A stretch of 64,000 bases of DNA from Fibrobacter sp. UWB15 (GCF_900177705.1 NZ_FXBA01000003.1:1-64000); one strand, 5' to 3'. Positions 43,455-52,482 are shown, numbered from the stretch's first letter. Notes: a model not told the origin generated them from the letters alone. A program made the numbers and translations.

Positions 43455-44111
43455 TCACTTTTTGTCTTGCGGAACGAGGCGTTCTACCACGCGGAACAAG
43501 TCGTTATAGATTTCGAGGAAGTCTTCGACCCATATAGGATCACGCTCGCCCACCACGTGGAAGGTTTCTTCGAGCGTATGGAGGGCGTTGTACGGCCCCA
43601 CCAAGCTACCGGCCGGCACCGATGCCGTTCCACGATAAAGGTCGGTCGCCACGAGACGCGCGCGGAAGCTTCGCCTTAAGCGGGCAATAAGGGCGGTACG
43701 GAGCGCCAAAAGTTCATCATGAGCCTGCAGCAGCTGACCTTCACGAATCCAGCCTTCTACTAGGGTCAGGCGACGGATCGTCGAATCGCGTTCCGTCGAC
43801 GGCACCAACTGACGTTTTTCCAGAAGCGTCTGCTTAAGCTTGGCAGACATGCCCAAAAGCATTTCAGCATTCCAGAAAACCATGGGGTTTTCGGAGAATC
43901 GTTCAGACGAATCGACACGCGGCGTATGCGTCTTGATCCAACGTTCCAATTTATCGGCCACCATGTTCGCTTCAGGGAGCCTATCGACCGCCAGATATTC
44001 TCCGGCACGGTTCAGCAGGTTTTCGGCATAGACCATACGCCAATGCGAAAGTTTTCCGCTCTTGCGGATTGCATCGATATTCTGGCGGATGGTATCCAAG
44101 CGTTCTTGCAT
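43455..44111 (-). CDS. unknown cytoplasmic protein, last gene of the MotAB/ZorAB-like operon
   Basis: This 218-residue protein has no signal peptide or membrane segment. It is predicted mostly helical (for example TIRRLTLVEGWIREGQLLQA and LLALRTALIARLRRSF) and rich in Arg and Leu. I do not recognise the family. It starts 7 bp after the MotB/ZorB-like gene and is codirectional with the five genes upstream, so it probably belongs to the same complex, for example as a cytoplasmic partner of the MotA-like tail. The start ATG is the only good one. Confidence 0.7.
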   Translation of the reverse strand: MQERLDTIRQNIDAIRKSGKLSHWRMVYAENLLNRAGEYLAVDRLPEANMVADKLERWIKTHTPRVDSSERFSENPMVFWNAEMLLGMSAKLKQTLLEKRQLVPSTERDSTIRRLTLVEGWIREGQLLQAHDELLALRTALIARLRRSFRARLVATDLYRGTASVPAGSLVGPYNALHTLEETFHVVGERDPIWVEDFLEIYNDLFRVVERLVPQDKK

Positions 44112-44118
44112 CGAAACC

Positions 44119-44754
44119 CTACTCCTGAGTCGTCTTCTGCAGCGGGGTGACGCCGATTTCTACACGGCGGTTCAGGCGGCGGTGTTCTTCGCTATCGTTA
44201 GGATACTTGGGCATGTGTTCGCCAAAGCCTGCAGCAAAGAGCCTATCGGGCGGAAACCCTTGAGCGATGAGCGTCTTGACCACGTTCACCGCGCGTTCAG
44301 TAGAAAGGTTCCAGTTGGTGTAAGTCTTGGATTTCACCGGAGTATCGTCGGTAAAGCCACTCACCATAATCACGTCGGTAGAATCAAGGGCTTCCAGAAG
44401 ACCCTTGCTAATGCCACGAATCACGCCCTCACCTTCTTTGGTAAGGTCTGCACCGTTAATCGGAAATAAGAACGAAGCCTGAATCTGAATCTTGCCGTCT
44501 TCGAGAGCAATGAGCCCCGCCTCGATAGAAGTCTGCAGGCTCTTGGACAAAAGCGCGTTGCGTTCAGCCGCAATTTTTCGCATCTGTTCCTGGCAGCTGA
44601 GCACTTCTTCTTCGGTACGCGTCAGGTCTTCGGCCTTCTGTTCCTTAAGGGTTGCCATGGCCACAAACGCGAGGATGAACAACGAAACCAGGGCAACACC
44701 CAAGTCCGTGTACGCCATCCAAGGATTGCTGTTTTCGTCTTTCTTGAAGCGCAT
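44119..44754 (-). CDS. MotB/ZorB-like OmpA-domain protein
   Basis: This 211-residue protein has a short cytosolic N terminus, one membrane helix with the proton-carrying Asp in WMAYTDLGVALVSLFILAF, a periplasmic coiled coil (about 35-75) and an OmpA-type peptidoglycan-binding domain with VSGFTDDTPV, NWNLSTERAVNVVKTL and LNRRVEIGV. This is the layout of MotB, TolR-like and ZorB stators. It starts 2 bp after the MotA-like gene, and the pair should form a proton-driven channel anchored to the wall. No flagellar genes are near. Confidence 0.88.
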   Translation of the reverse strand: MRFKKDENSNPWMAYTDLGVALVSLFILAFVAMATLKEQKAEDLTRTEEEVLSCQEQMRKIAAERNALLSKSLQTSIEAGLIALEDGKIQIQASFLFPINGADLTKEGEGVIRGISKGLLEALDSTDVIMVSGFTDDTPVKSKTYTNWNLSTERAVNVVKTLIAQGFPPDRLFAAGFGEHMPKYPNDSEEHRRLNRRVEIGVTPLQKTTQE

Positions 44755-44756
44755 GC

Positions 44757-46496
44757 TTAGCCCTCGACCTTAGGCTGCTGAACGGCAGAACGTTGAGTCT
44801 GTTCCAAAACTTCAAGCAAGATTTCCTGCGTCTTGACGGCGTTTTCCATAAGCACTTCGCTGGCGCGTTCGTGGAAGGCCTCCAGAGACTGGTTGAGGTG
44901 TTCCACAAAGCTTTCTTCTTCGTCGCGTTCGGCGGTATCGCCAGAGAGCTTTTCGAGAATCGTTTCGAGGCCGGCACGCAGCATTTCGAGGTTCGCGCTG
45001 AGTTCGGACTGGTTCACGCGCATGAGTTCCGCGGTTTCCACGATATTGCCGCCCAGGGCGTCGGTTGCTTCCTTTTCCTTGACCACGCGGTTGTCAATGC
45101 TTTCGGTGAGAGCCTTCTGAGCTTCAAGCAGCACGGAAGAAGTTTCCGAAAGTTTCTGGAAGGCGCCGAGAATATCCGAAGAAAGAGCAGAAAGCTTTTC
45201 GGCAACAGAATTGCTGAGTTCGGCAGAACCGGCCTGAGCCTTTTCGGCCACCTGCAAGGCAACGTTCTTGAGGGTTTCGAGGCCTTCTTTCTGGCTGTCC
45301 ACGTTTTTGAGCGTTTCGGCAGAAAGGCGTTCCATGAAGGATTTCCACTGTTCGTCGGACTGCTTGACCTGATCGGCCACGGCAGCAGCAATATTTTTCG
45401 TCGAATCGGTCATGGCCGATTCCGTTGCAGAAGCAACGCCATCGAGGCCAGACTTCACATCGGAAGCCACCTTCGAAAGAGCCGTTTCCACATTGTTCGA
45501 AACGCCTTCGAGAGAGTTCTTGAGCGTCGTAGAAATACCGTTCAACTTTTCATCGAGTTTAGACGGAATCGATTCCACAGAAGCAGAAAGCGTCTTGATG
45601 TTCTGTTCCATCGGGGTGAATGCCCCCGACAAAGAATCCTTGACTGAGGGGCCCAAGTTTTCGACAGCCTTGTTCATGTTCTGAGAAACATTGGCAAGCG
45701 ATTCGTTTAGTTTCGTCGTCATGGCAGAAAGTTCGTCGCCCACCATCGAGACAACACCCGAAAGGCCTTCCTTTACAGAAGAGGCGACGACAGACAAATT
45801 TTTTTCGACAGAATCAAACAGGCGTTCGAGTTCCGTCTGGGCTTGCGCTTCATCGCTTTCGCCATTTGCAGCGCCCTGCAAGTCCAAGGTCAAGGTGTCC
45901 AGTTCCGCCACGAAATCTTCACGAGCAGACACCATCATGTTGCGGCTAGCGTTCAAAATCAAGGCGGCAAACAAGCCGCAAAGGCTCGTGCCGAAAATAC
46001 CCTTCATATTCTGGAACAAGAGCTGAATCGTATCGAGCGTGCCCTGCGTCGTCGAGTTATCGATGGCACCACCGGCCGTCGCCACAGAATACATAAGACC
46101 AAAGAACGTACCCATCAAGCCAAGTAGAATCACCGTACCGCCGGCACTCTTGGGAACCGCGATAGAGACACTGTTAGAAAGCACTTCGTAGGCCATCGAA
46201 GAATCGAGGCGAATGTTCTTGGAAATCAAGTTCTGAGCCAAAGCCACACGCTTCGCGACAACGCCGTCGCCACTGACATAGCCACCGCGCTTTCTGCAAG
46301 TTTCCAAGATTTCGGTTTCGGCAGCAATTTGCTTCACCGTCTTGAGGGCAACCACCTGTTCGCCGACAAATACAGCAAAGATTGCCGCCATGATAATCCA
46401 GCCAAAGAGCGGTGCGCCGAAATAGCAAGCGGCAATCACCAAGGCCAAAAGTCCCACAATGGTAAGAGCTAAAATGACATGGAATGAATTTTTCAT
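44757..46496 (-). CDS. MotA/TolQ/ZorA-like channel protein with long coiled-coil tail
   Basis: This 579-residue protein has two N-terminal helices (about 7-26 and 31-50), then the MotA/TolQ/ExbB core with GGTVILLGLMGTFFGLMYSV and MKGIFGTSLCGLFAALIL. From about residue 195 to the end (about 385 residues) it is a continuous amphipathic helix region of repeated units such as SVKEGLSGVVSMVGDELSAM, ending in a charged coiled coil. Long tails of this kind are known in ZorA of Zorya defence systems, where they reach into the cytoplasm; flagellar MotA lacks them. Its start overlaps the preceding gene by 4 bp. Confidence 0.85.
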   Translation of the reverse strand: MKNSFHVILALTIVGLLALVIAACYFGAPLFGWIIMAAIFAVFVGEQVVALKTVKQIAAETEILETCRKRGGYVSGDGVVAKRVALAQNLISKNIRLDSSMAYEVLSNSVSIAVPKSAGGTVILLGLMGTFFGLMYSVATAGGAIDNSTTQGTLDTIQLLFQNMKGIFGTSLCGLFAALILNASRNMMVSAREDFVAELDTLTLDLQGAANGESDEAQAQTELERLFDSVEKNLSVVASSVKEGLSGVVSMVGDELSAMTTKLNESLANVSQNMNKAVENLGPSVKDSLSGAFTPMEQNIKTLSASVESIPSKLDEKLNGISTTLKNSLEGVSNNVETALSKVASDVKSGLDGVASATESAMTDSTKNIAAAVADQVKQSDEQWKSFMERLSAETLKNVDSQKEGLETLKNVALQVAEKAQAGSAELSNSVAEKLSALSSDILGAFQKLSETSSVLLEAQKALTESIDNRVVKEKEATDALGGNIVETAELMRVNQSELSANLEMLRAGLETILEKLSGDTAERDEEESFVEHLNQSLEAFHERASEVLMENAVKTQEILLEVLEQTQRSAVQQPKVEG

Positions 46497-47389
46497 GTTT
46501 TCACCTCAAATAGATTCAATTGACCGCGGGAGAACCCGCGCAAGAATAACGCCCACTTGCTCTGGTACCATTCAATAATCTGAAGGGTTAAGCCGCGAGC
46601 GTAATCACAAAAATCATCCGTAAAAGCCAAGAAGCCGTTTTCGTAAGCGTAGTGCGGATTCCAGTAACGGCCCACGTTGCGTGCGCAAGAGGCTGCCGAG
46701 CTGTAGTAATGCGCAGGGCTCTTGGTGTTGAATGCAGCGGCAAAGCGCTTTTTAGCCAAGGCGTTCAGCGAGCTGCGCAGAGATACCACCAGGGCGTTTT
46801 CCTTATCGCGGAGCGACGCTTCCAAACTGGGAAGCAGTTTGGATACCGCATCCACGGCGCTTTCGGAAAGCCAGTACTTGCACAACTTTTCCTGCAGCTG
46901 CATCACGCGCCCGTGCATGCGGACGAACAACGGTTCGGCGTCGCTCACCAGCAGGTGAATTGTCGCCGAATAAAAAGCGTTAATATCTTGCTTGTTGTTC
47001 TTGACCGTCAGAGCCCAGCCCTTTTCTTCGTCATGATGCAAGAAGTCACCGCCTTCCAAAAGCAGACGCATCACTTCGTCAGTCGAAAAGCGCTGCATCC
47101 ACTTGGTACGGAATTCGTCGTAGAGCTTGTTCGCATCGGCCTTGATCTGCGGGAAGCTGGAATCTGCTAACTTCCACGCCGTTTCGCTGTAAGAAATCAG
47201 TTCCGTGGTTCCCACGTTTACTGCAGGGTCGTTCAGCATGGCATCCAAATGCTCGTGCAGCACAATCGACCACGTCACCATCATGGACTGCGAAAGCGTC
47301 GCCATCATAGTAGAACGGTTCGGGCGCACCGAAAGACGGACACTGCTGTCCGTCATCTTGCGAATGGATCTGCGAAAGGACTCTTGCAC
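46493..47389 (-). CDS. unknown cytoplasmic protein in the MotAB/ZorAB-like operon
   Basis: This 298-residue protein has no signal or membrane helix and is predicted mainly helical. Notable stretches are the basic N terminus (FRRSIRKMTDSSVRLSVRPN), HLLVSDAEPLFVRMHGRVMQ and ARGLTLQIIEWYQSKWALFL. I do not recognise the family; it does not look like ZorC, ZorD or ZorE. The start is GTG 47389 with AAGGGA seven bases upstream. Its end overlaps the MotA/ZorA-like start by 4 bp, so expression is coupled and it is the best candidate for a direct partner. Confidence 0.72.
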   Translation of the reverse strand: MQESFRRSIRKMTDSSVRLSVRPNRSTMMATLSQSMMVTWSIVLHEHLDAMLNDPAVNVGTTELISYSETAWKLADSSFPQIKADANKLYDEFRTKWMQRFSTDEVMRLLLEGGDFLHHDEEKGWALTVKNNKQDINAFYSATIHLLVSDAEPLFVRMHGRVMQLQEKLCKYWLSESAVDAVSKLLPSLEASLRDKENALVVSLRSSLNALAKKRFAAAFNTKSPAHYYSSAASCARNVGRYWNPHYAYENGFLAFTDDFCDYARGLTLQIIEWYQSKWALFLRGFSRGQLNLFEVKT

Positions 47390-47399
47390 GAAAGTTCCC

Positions 47400-48125
47400 T
47401 TAGAAAGAGGTCTCGATACGGTGCCAGATGTTCCTGTTCACGCGCTTGCCTTGAGACGCAAGTTCTTCGGCTTCGTTGCGCACGTCGGCTTCAAGGTTGT
47501 CTTTGATCAAAGCCCTGTCGCCATCGAACTTTCCGCCCGGTTCCAGGTAAAGACCATAAACGTTATCGTTGATCTTGGTATCGGCGGCAACCACCTGTCC
47601 TGCTCGAATGGAAAGGGCAAAGCGGTTGCGCAGGAATTCACAACGGGCCAGGAATACTTCGGGCACGTCGTCAATCCAAAGGCCGTAGTAGTTGTTCACG
47701 AACTTCACGTTTTCGAAAATACCCTTGGAACGGAACACCGTATTGCGGAAGGCGTTTTCGATAATCAGGTTCTTGATTTCAAAGGGGCGGTTGGCAGACA
47801 CGAAGTGCACGCCGTTCCAGCTCTTGATGGAGTCGGCACTCCTGAAGACCACGGGGGCGGCCTCGGTACCGATAATCTTTACTGAACCGCGGAACATGAG
47901 CTTTGCGTATTCACCCATGAGAACCGTTACACCCGGTTCGATTTCCAAAGTATCTTTTGCCGAAAATACGGCACCCTGTTCCAACAGGTAAGGGCTATCC
48001 GCCACCACCAGTTTCACCTTGCCGTTTTCAATCGGCGGGAAAGGCATCTCCCCCGCAACGGCGTTATACGCAAACAGGAGCGTCGTTAAGGCTAACCCCG
48101 ACCATTTTTTTAAGCCTAGAATCAA
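47400..48125 (-). CDS. exported right-handed beta-helix protein
   Basis: This 241-residue protein has a signal peptide (GLALTTLLFAYNAVAGEMPF). The mature part shows stacked beta-helix rungs (LEIEPGVTVLMGEYAKLMFRG, IKNLIIENAFRNTVF, GIFENVKFVNNYYGLWIDD, LARCEFLRNRFALSI) like pectate-lyase-fold or NosD/InlJ-type proteins. No catalytic site is evident. Residues near the C terminus are charged. It overlaps the lipoprotein gene by 4 bp (ATGA) and lies 10 bp before the 298-residue gene, giving the operon a periplasmic or surface component. Confidence 0.75.
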   Translation of the reverse strand: MILGLKKWSGLALTTLLFAYNAVAGEMPFPPIENGKVKLVVADSPYLLEQGAVFSAKDTLEIEPGVTVLMGEYAKLMFRGSVKIIGTEAAPVVFRSADSIKSWNGVHFVSANRPFEIKNLIIENAFRNTVFRSKGIFENVKFVNNYYGLWIDDVPEVFLARCEFLRNRFALSIRAGQVVAADTKINDNVYGLYLEPGGKFDGDRALIKDNLEADVRNEAEELASQGKRVNRNIWHRIETSF

Positions 48126-48952
48126 ATTTCACTCCTCAGTTTAATTTTCTGGATCACATGCATGTCAGGAATCACATTGTCAGCAACGATATCGTTTACA
48201 CTGAGATCGCCGGTCAATTCCATCTTCACGCTCGAAATCACACCATTCGTCATATCGAAGAGTATGCTGCCCGAGCCTACGATAAAGCCCTTGCTTTCCA
48301 TACGCAGGTCAGAAGTCGAGTCGGCCAGTTCCCTGTACTTCAGGTTCATACCGATTTTTGCCATCTGGATTCCGTCATGAACATAATGGTCTTCTAGGGT
48401 AAAGGACTTGTACACCACGGTCTTACCCGAATTGCCCGGGATTTCCACAGAACGGTCCCAAGTTTCACCCAGTTTAACCGGCTTGCCCGGCAAAAGGGGC
48501 TGCACCTTGAGGAAGATGCGAATCAAATCCAGGGCCTCAGTCCCGAGCATCACGGAATCTTCGATGACGGCATCGCGGATATCACCATCTTTAGCCATTT
48601 TGAACTGGAAATGTTCCGTAGACATGTAGCGTTCCATGCTGCTGAATTCTTCGACCGTGCGTTTGTCGGACTTGTAGTCCACCGAATCAATTTTGAGCTG
48701 GAACTTGGCTGAACCATCGTCATACGCGGTCAAAAGCGAATTGGTCGCACGGACATTGAGGTGCGTATTCATCGCTTCGGGCGTTCCGGACACAGAATCC
48801 GTCGTCGGAAGGATTGCGTTCAAGGAAGATTCGAGGAAATAGGTTTGCTGTTGAACATTTTGGGTGTTGAACGAGATAGTGAATTCATTCCCGTCGCAAG
48901 CACAAAGAGCGAATAGGGCTACAGAGCCCGTAAAAAACTTAAAGAAATTCAT
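48122..48952 (-). CDS. lipoprotein of unknown function, first gene of the MotAB/ZorAB-like operon
   Basis: This 276-residue protein has an N-terminal signal ending FALCAC, a plausible lipidation site at Cys19. The mature part is beta-rich and contains KPVKLGETWDRSVEIP and MESKGFIVGSGSILFDMTNG, patterns seen in DUF6263-type exported proteins, although this family match is from memory only. It would sit in the outer membrane through LolCD. As first gene of the six-gene run it may set the level of the whole operon. TadA lies 15 bp upstream in the same direction. Confidence 0.72.
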   Translation of the reverse strand: MNFFKFFTGSVALFALCACDGNEFTISFNTQNVQQQTYFLESSLNAILPTTDSVSGTPEAMNTHLNVRATNSLLTAYDDGSAKFQLKIDSVDYKSDKRTVEEFSSMERYMSTEHFQFKMAKDGDIRDAVIEDSVMLGTEALDLIRIFLKVQPLLPGKPVKLGETWDRSVEIPGNSGKTVVYKSFTLEDHYVHDGIQMAKIGMNLKYRELADSTSDLRMESKGFIVGSGSILFDMTNGVISSVKMELTGDLSVNDIVADNVIPDMHVIQKIKLRSEI

Positions 48953-48967
48953 GTCTAGAATATAGTA

Positions 48968-49462
48968 TTAACTAATTCCCTTATTCCCAGAATCGCCTTT
49001 TTCAAGGCGCATTTTCTGGAAAAAAGCCTTCAAAAGGCCCAGACATTCGTCAGCAAGGAGCCCCCCGACCACTTCGACTTCACGTTTGAGTGCGTTGTTC
49101 GAAATAACGTCGATTGTGGTGCCGCAACCGCCAAAACGGGTATCCGGGGAACCATAGACCACACGGCTGATTCGGCTGTTGAGAATGGCACCGGCGCACA
49201 TCGGGCAGGGTTCGAGCGTTACATACAAAGTACATCCGTCTAGACGCCAGTTTTCAAGATGACTCGCCGCCGTTCCAATCGAAAGGATTTCTGCATGGGC
49301 GGTGGCGTCCTTGAGCATCTCAATCTGATTGTGACCCTTACCGATAACAACCCCATCTTTCACGATAACGCAACCGATAGGGATTTCCTTCTCATCGAAA
49401 GCCTTTTCGGCTTCGCGGAGCGCCATGCGCATGAATTTTTCGTCGTCGTTCGTGTTATCCAT
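48968..49462 (-). CDS. tadA: tRNA adenosine(34) deaminase
   Basis: This 164-residue zinc deaminase has the catalytic HAE in DATAHAEILSIG and the second zinc site EPCPMCAGAI. TadA converts A34 of tRNA-Arg(ACG) to inosine and is essential in most bacteria. The ATG at 49460-49462 follows a long heptad array with no obvious Shine-Dalgarno; an internal Met (MRMALREAEKAF) could be used instead. The lipoprotein gene of the six-gene operon starts 15 bp after its stop. Confidence 0.92.
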   Translation of the reverse strand: MDNTNDDEKFMRMALREAEKAFDEKEIPIGCVIVKDGVVIGKGHNQIEMLKDATAHAEILSIGTAASHLENWRLDGCTLYVTLEPCPMCAGAILNSRISRVVYGSPDTRFGGCGTTIDVISNNALKREVEVVGGLLADECLGLLKAFFQKMRLEKGDSGNKGIS

Positions 49463-49467
49463 GGATA

Positions 49468-49602
49468 AGTGGTTAGTGGTTAGTGGTTGGTGGTTAGTGG
49501 TTAGTAGGAAGTAGGCAGTAGGAAGTAGACAGTAGATATTCGGAATTAGGAAGTTTTTATAATTGCGGCGAAGCCGCCCTGTTTACTTAACCACTGTCTA
49601 CT
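49468..49602. repeat. heptad array and hairpin, radical SAM-tadA gap
   Basis: Ten 7-mers in register lie at 49468-49537 (five GTGGTTA-type, then GTAGGAA/GTAGGCA/GTAGACA types). A GCGGC-GAA-GCCGC hairpin (about 49565-49577) and a short oppositely oriented CTGTCTAC (49594-49601) follow. The latter provides the TAG stop of the radical SAM gene. In transcript sense the layout is again GTAGACA, loop, CTTCCTA, ATG. Confidence 0.9.
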
Positions 49603-50590
49603 TAATTCCTCTTCCGTAGGCGCAGTAGGAGTCTTCTTGCATGTAGTCGCCGTCATGATAGTAAGCGGCACGGGCGCGGCAACCGCCGCAGCGGTCGTTG
49701 AACTTGCACTTGCCGCAGGCACCGGAGTACGCCTTGGTGCGGAGTTTCTTGAACACCTCGGCGTTCGCCCAGATTTCGTCGAACGGCGTGTCGTGAACAT
49801 CGCCCGCTTCTTCCATCATGTAGGCGCAGGGGCGCACCTTACCGATGGGACTCACGATGCAGTAGTCAATGCCCGCAAGGCAGCCGCGACTGTAGCGCGT
49901 CTTGATATCCAATTGGTCTGCGATGCGCAGGAACTGCGGGGCACATGTGGGTTTGACGGGGATTCCGAGCGTGCGGCTCTTTTCCATAATCTTGCGGAGC
50001 AGGCCCTCGTATTCGGCAACGCGCAGGGCGTGACCTTCAATTTCCTTGCCGCGACCCACGGGAATCAAGAAGAAAATCTGGTGGTTTACCGCACCGATTT
50101 CCTTGACCCAGTCCATGATGTCGAAAATCTCGTTCTGGTTCCAGTCCATGATGGTCGTGTGGATTTGGAACGGGAGGCCCGCCGCCTTGCAGTTCTCGAT
50201 GCCCATCATCGTGAGTTCGAAGGCGTTCGGGAGCCCGCGGAAATCATTATGGCGCTTGGGGTCGATACTGTCGATGCTGATGCCCATCGCCATCGCGCCC
50301 GCCTTCTTGAGTTCAAAGGCCAGGTCGTGCGTAATGAGCGTGCCGTTGGTGCCGAACACCGGGCGTAGCCCCTTGCTCGAGGCATGCGCGACAAGTTCCA
50401 CAATGTCCGGGCGGGTCATGGGTTCGCCACCGCTAAAGATCATAATCTTGAACCCCGCCTTCGCGATTTCGTCAATCAGCTTGAGGGCCTCCGGCGTCGT
50501 GAGTTCTGCAGCCTTGTTCTCGCCCGCGTCCTGGTAGCAGTGCTTGCAGGTCAGGTTACACTTGTTGGTGGTCATCCAAGATACAATCAT
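49598..50590 (-). CDS. radical SAM/SPASM protein, NirJ/AhbC/AhbD-like
   Basis: This 330-residue enzyme has the radical SAM motif CNLTCKHC in MIVSWMTTNKCNLTCKHCYQ, the GGEP motif FSGGEPMTRPDI and a SPASM domain with CLAGIDYCIVSPIGKVRPC and CGKCKFNDRCGGCRARA, enough Cys for auxiliary Fe-S clusters. The N terminus (SWxTTNxCNxxCxHCYxDAG) matches the NirJ2/AhbD group, which acts in heme d1 or siroheme-dependent heme synthesis. It lies 70 bp after hemL and near the siroheme fusions, which supports a tetrapyrrole role. A peptide-modifying SPASM enzyme is the main alternative. Its stop codon falls in the heptad array. Confidence 0.82.
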   Translation of the reverse strand: MIVSWMTTNKCNLTCKHCYQDAGENKAAELTTPEALKLIDEIAKAGFKIMIFSGGEPMTRPDIVELVAHASSKGLRPVFGTNGTLITHDLAFELKKAGAMAMGISIDSIDPKRHNDFRGLPNAFELTMMGIENCKAAGLPFQIHTTIMDWNQNEIFDIMDWVKEIGAVNHQIFFLIPVGRGKEIEGHALRVAEYEGLLRKIMEKSRTLGIPVKPTCAPQFLRIADQLDIKTRYSRGCLAGIDYCIVSPIGKVRPCAYMMEEAGDVHDTPFDEIWANAEVFKKLRTKAYSGACGKCKFNDRCGGCRARAAYYHDGDYMQEDSYCAYGRGIK

Positions 50591-50660
50591 TTAAAAACCT
50601 CTTTATCACCGGATTGCCGTATCGCCTACGGGTCTTCGCAATGGAGTCTTAATATAGAAA

Positions 50661-51947
50661 TTACAGGGCCTTGAAAACCTTACGGGCCGCTTCCACGGTG
50701 CGGTCAATATCAGCTTCGGTATGGGCGGCACTCACAAAGATTGCCTCGAACTGGCTCGGAGCGAGGTATATACCTTCGTCAAGCATTCCAAGGAAGTAGC
50801 GGCGGAACAAATCCAAGTCGGACTTTTGCACATCGGCAAAGCATGTCACGGGGCCTTCGGTAAAGAAGATGCAGCCCATGGAGCCCACCTGATTTGTCGC
50901 AAGCGGAATTCCCGCCGTCTTTGCGGCGTCTTTAAGTCCTTCAATCAGGCGTGTCGTCATCGCTTCGGCATGCTTGTAATATTCAGGGTGAGTCTTCAGT
51001 TCACGCATCGTGGCAAGCCCCGAGGCCATCGCGACTGGGTTACCTGAAAGCGTACCCGCCTGGTAAATTCCGCCAAGCGGCGCAATCTGCTGCATGACAT
51101 CCAAGCGACCACCATAAGCGCCCACCGGCATGCCGCCACCGATAATCTTACCAAAAGTCGTCAGGTCCGGTTTGATGCCGTACAAGCCCTGTGCGCAGTG
51201 AATGTCTACGCGGAAACCGGTCATGACTTCGTCTACAATCAAGAGTGCGCCATGTTTCTTGGTTTCTTCGGAAAGCGTCTTCAAGAATTCTCTCTTCGCG
51301 GGCACCACGCCCATATTCCCGGCCACGGGTTCTACAATGACGCCCGCAATTTCGTCACCAATTTTATCGAACAATTCACGGACGCCGGCCACGTCATTGT
51401 ATTGCAGCGTCAGCGTGTATTTAGCAAGGTCCGCCGGCACGCCTTTGCTGCTCGGCTTACCCGTGGTAAGCATTCCCGAGCCCGCCTTAATCAGCAAGCT
51501 ATCGCTATGGCCGTGGTAGCAACCTTCAAACTTGACAATCTTATCGCGGCCCGTGAAACCACGCGCCGCACGGATGGCACTCATGGTCGCTTCGGTACCA
51601 CTGTTCACCATACGGATCATCTCGACACTCGGCACAAGCTCCATCACGAGTTTCGCAAGTTCCGATTCCAGCCCGCAGGGAGCGCCAAAACTGAGACCAT
51701 TCTGGGCCGTTTCGGCCACCGCCTTGATGACGGCATCATGAGCATGTCCCAAAAGCATGGGACCCCAGCTGCCCACGTAATCAATGTAATCGTTGCCATC
51801 GACATCGTAAATGTGGCTGCCCTTGGCACGCTTGATAAACGGAGGAGTCGCCCCCACATTACCATAGGCACGTACAGGACTATTCACGCCACCGGGCATC
51901 AGGCCCTTGGCTTCTGCAAAAAGTTTTTCGCTTAAAGAATGGTTCAT
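50661..51947 (-). CDS. hemL: glutamate-1-semialdehyde 2,1-aminomutase
   Basis: This 428-residue PLP enzyme makes 5-aminolevulinate from glutamate-1-semialdehyde in the C5 pathway. It has [43 protein letters not shown] and the PLP lysine in [18 protein letters not shown]. Length and start are standard. It is followed by the radical SAM gene and preceded by a lipoprotein gene. hemA is not in the window. Confidence 0.95.
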   Translation of the reverse strand: MNHSLSEKLFAEAKGLMPGGVNSPVRAYGNVGATPPFIKRAKGSHIYDVDGNDYIDYVGSWGPMLLGHAHDAVIKAVAETAQNGLSFGAPCGLESELAKLVMELVPSVEMIRMVNSGTEATMSAIRAARGFTGRDKIVKFEGCYHGHSDSLLIKAGSGMLTTGKPSSKGVPADLAKYTLTLQYNDVAGVRELFDKIGDEIAGVIVEPVAGNMGVVPAKREFLKTLSEETKKHGALLIVDEVMTGFRVDIHCAQGLYGIKPDLTTFGKIIGGGMPVGAYGGRLDVMQQIAPLGGIYQAGTLSGNPVAMASGLATMRELKTHPEYYKHAEAMTTRLIEGLKDAAKTAGIPLATNQVGSMGCIFFTEGPVTCFADVQKSDLDLFRRYFLGMLDEGIYLAPSQFEAIFVSAAHTEADIDRTVEAARKVFKAL

Positions 51948-52021
51948 GCCACCAAAAATAGAAAATCCAGCCCGAAAGCTGGATTTCCTCAGAAAAATAC
52001 ACGAATGTAATTTAGCTTTGA

Positions 52022-52405
52022 TTAGAATGCGTGCGGGCTAGCCATTTCGCAACCAACATGGGCGGAAGCATCATCGTAGAAGTATTCCACCTGGCCACCA
52101 GCCGGCGTATCGCAAGCGAGCAAGGCTCCCGTGCAACCCTGACCCGGAGTATAGACAGCCTTGTCGAATTCGTTGTTAGCGCCGCACTTGGCCAAGAATG
52201 CATCAACGCCAGCGTCATCAGCGGCGATAGCATGGCAAGAGTGGCTTTCAACACCAGCAATGTTCCTAACCACGTCACAAGAAACAACGGCCTTGCCGTC
52301 GAGCTGAGTCTTGGAAGAACCAGAAGCGTTAGAAGAGGAATCATCACCGCAAGCAGTGAGGACAGCGGCAGCGCCGAAAGCGGCAACAATCATCAGTTTT
52401 TTCAT
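52022..52405 (-). CDS. small lipoprotein, Cys-rich
   Basis: This lipoprotein of about 127 residues has signal [19 protein letters not shown] followed by [13 protein letters not shown], the Ser-rich linker common to lipoproteins of this organism. The mature domain of about 90 residues has six Cys, suggesting disulfides. The frame is open to 52417, but GGAG overlaps that ATG and is correctly spaced from ATG 52403-52405. It has its own promoter (52455-52482). The family is unknown. Confidence 0.8.
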   Translation of the reverse strand: MKKLMIVAAFGAAAVLTACGDDSSSNASGSSKTQLDGKAVVSCDVVRNIAGVESHSCHAIAADDAGVDAFLAKCGANNEFDKAVYTPGQGCTGALLACDTPAGGQVEYFYDDASAHVGCEMASPHAF

Positions 52406-52454
52406 TTTATTCTCCATTTAACTTTTATGTACGTTTTTATTAAAACGCCCTACA

Positions 52455-52482
52455 AATATAATACTTTTTTTTACAAAGTCAA
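52455..52482 (-). promoter_or_regulatory. sigma70-type promoter of the small lipoprotein gene
   Basis: On the minus strand TTGACT (52477-52482), a 16-base spacer and TATATT (52455-52460) lie about 50 bp upstream of the start. This is the clearest consensus-type promoter I see in the window. Confidence 0.65.

Noticed and set aside
44119-46496. flagellar stator MotAB
   Set aside because: No flagellar or chemotaxis gene in the window, and the MotA-like protein has a tail of about 385 residues that flagellar MotA lacks.
43455-48952. Zorya type I/II defence system
   Set aside because: The A and B components fit in outline, but no ZorC, ZorD helicase or ZorE nuclease is present and four other genes are unlike known Zorya parts. 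Reported as a ZorAB-like unknown instead.
49468-49602. CRISPR array
   Set aside because: The repeats are 7-base units in direct tandem with no spacers and no cas genes nearby.
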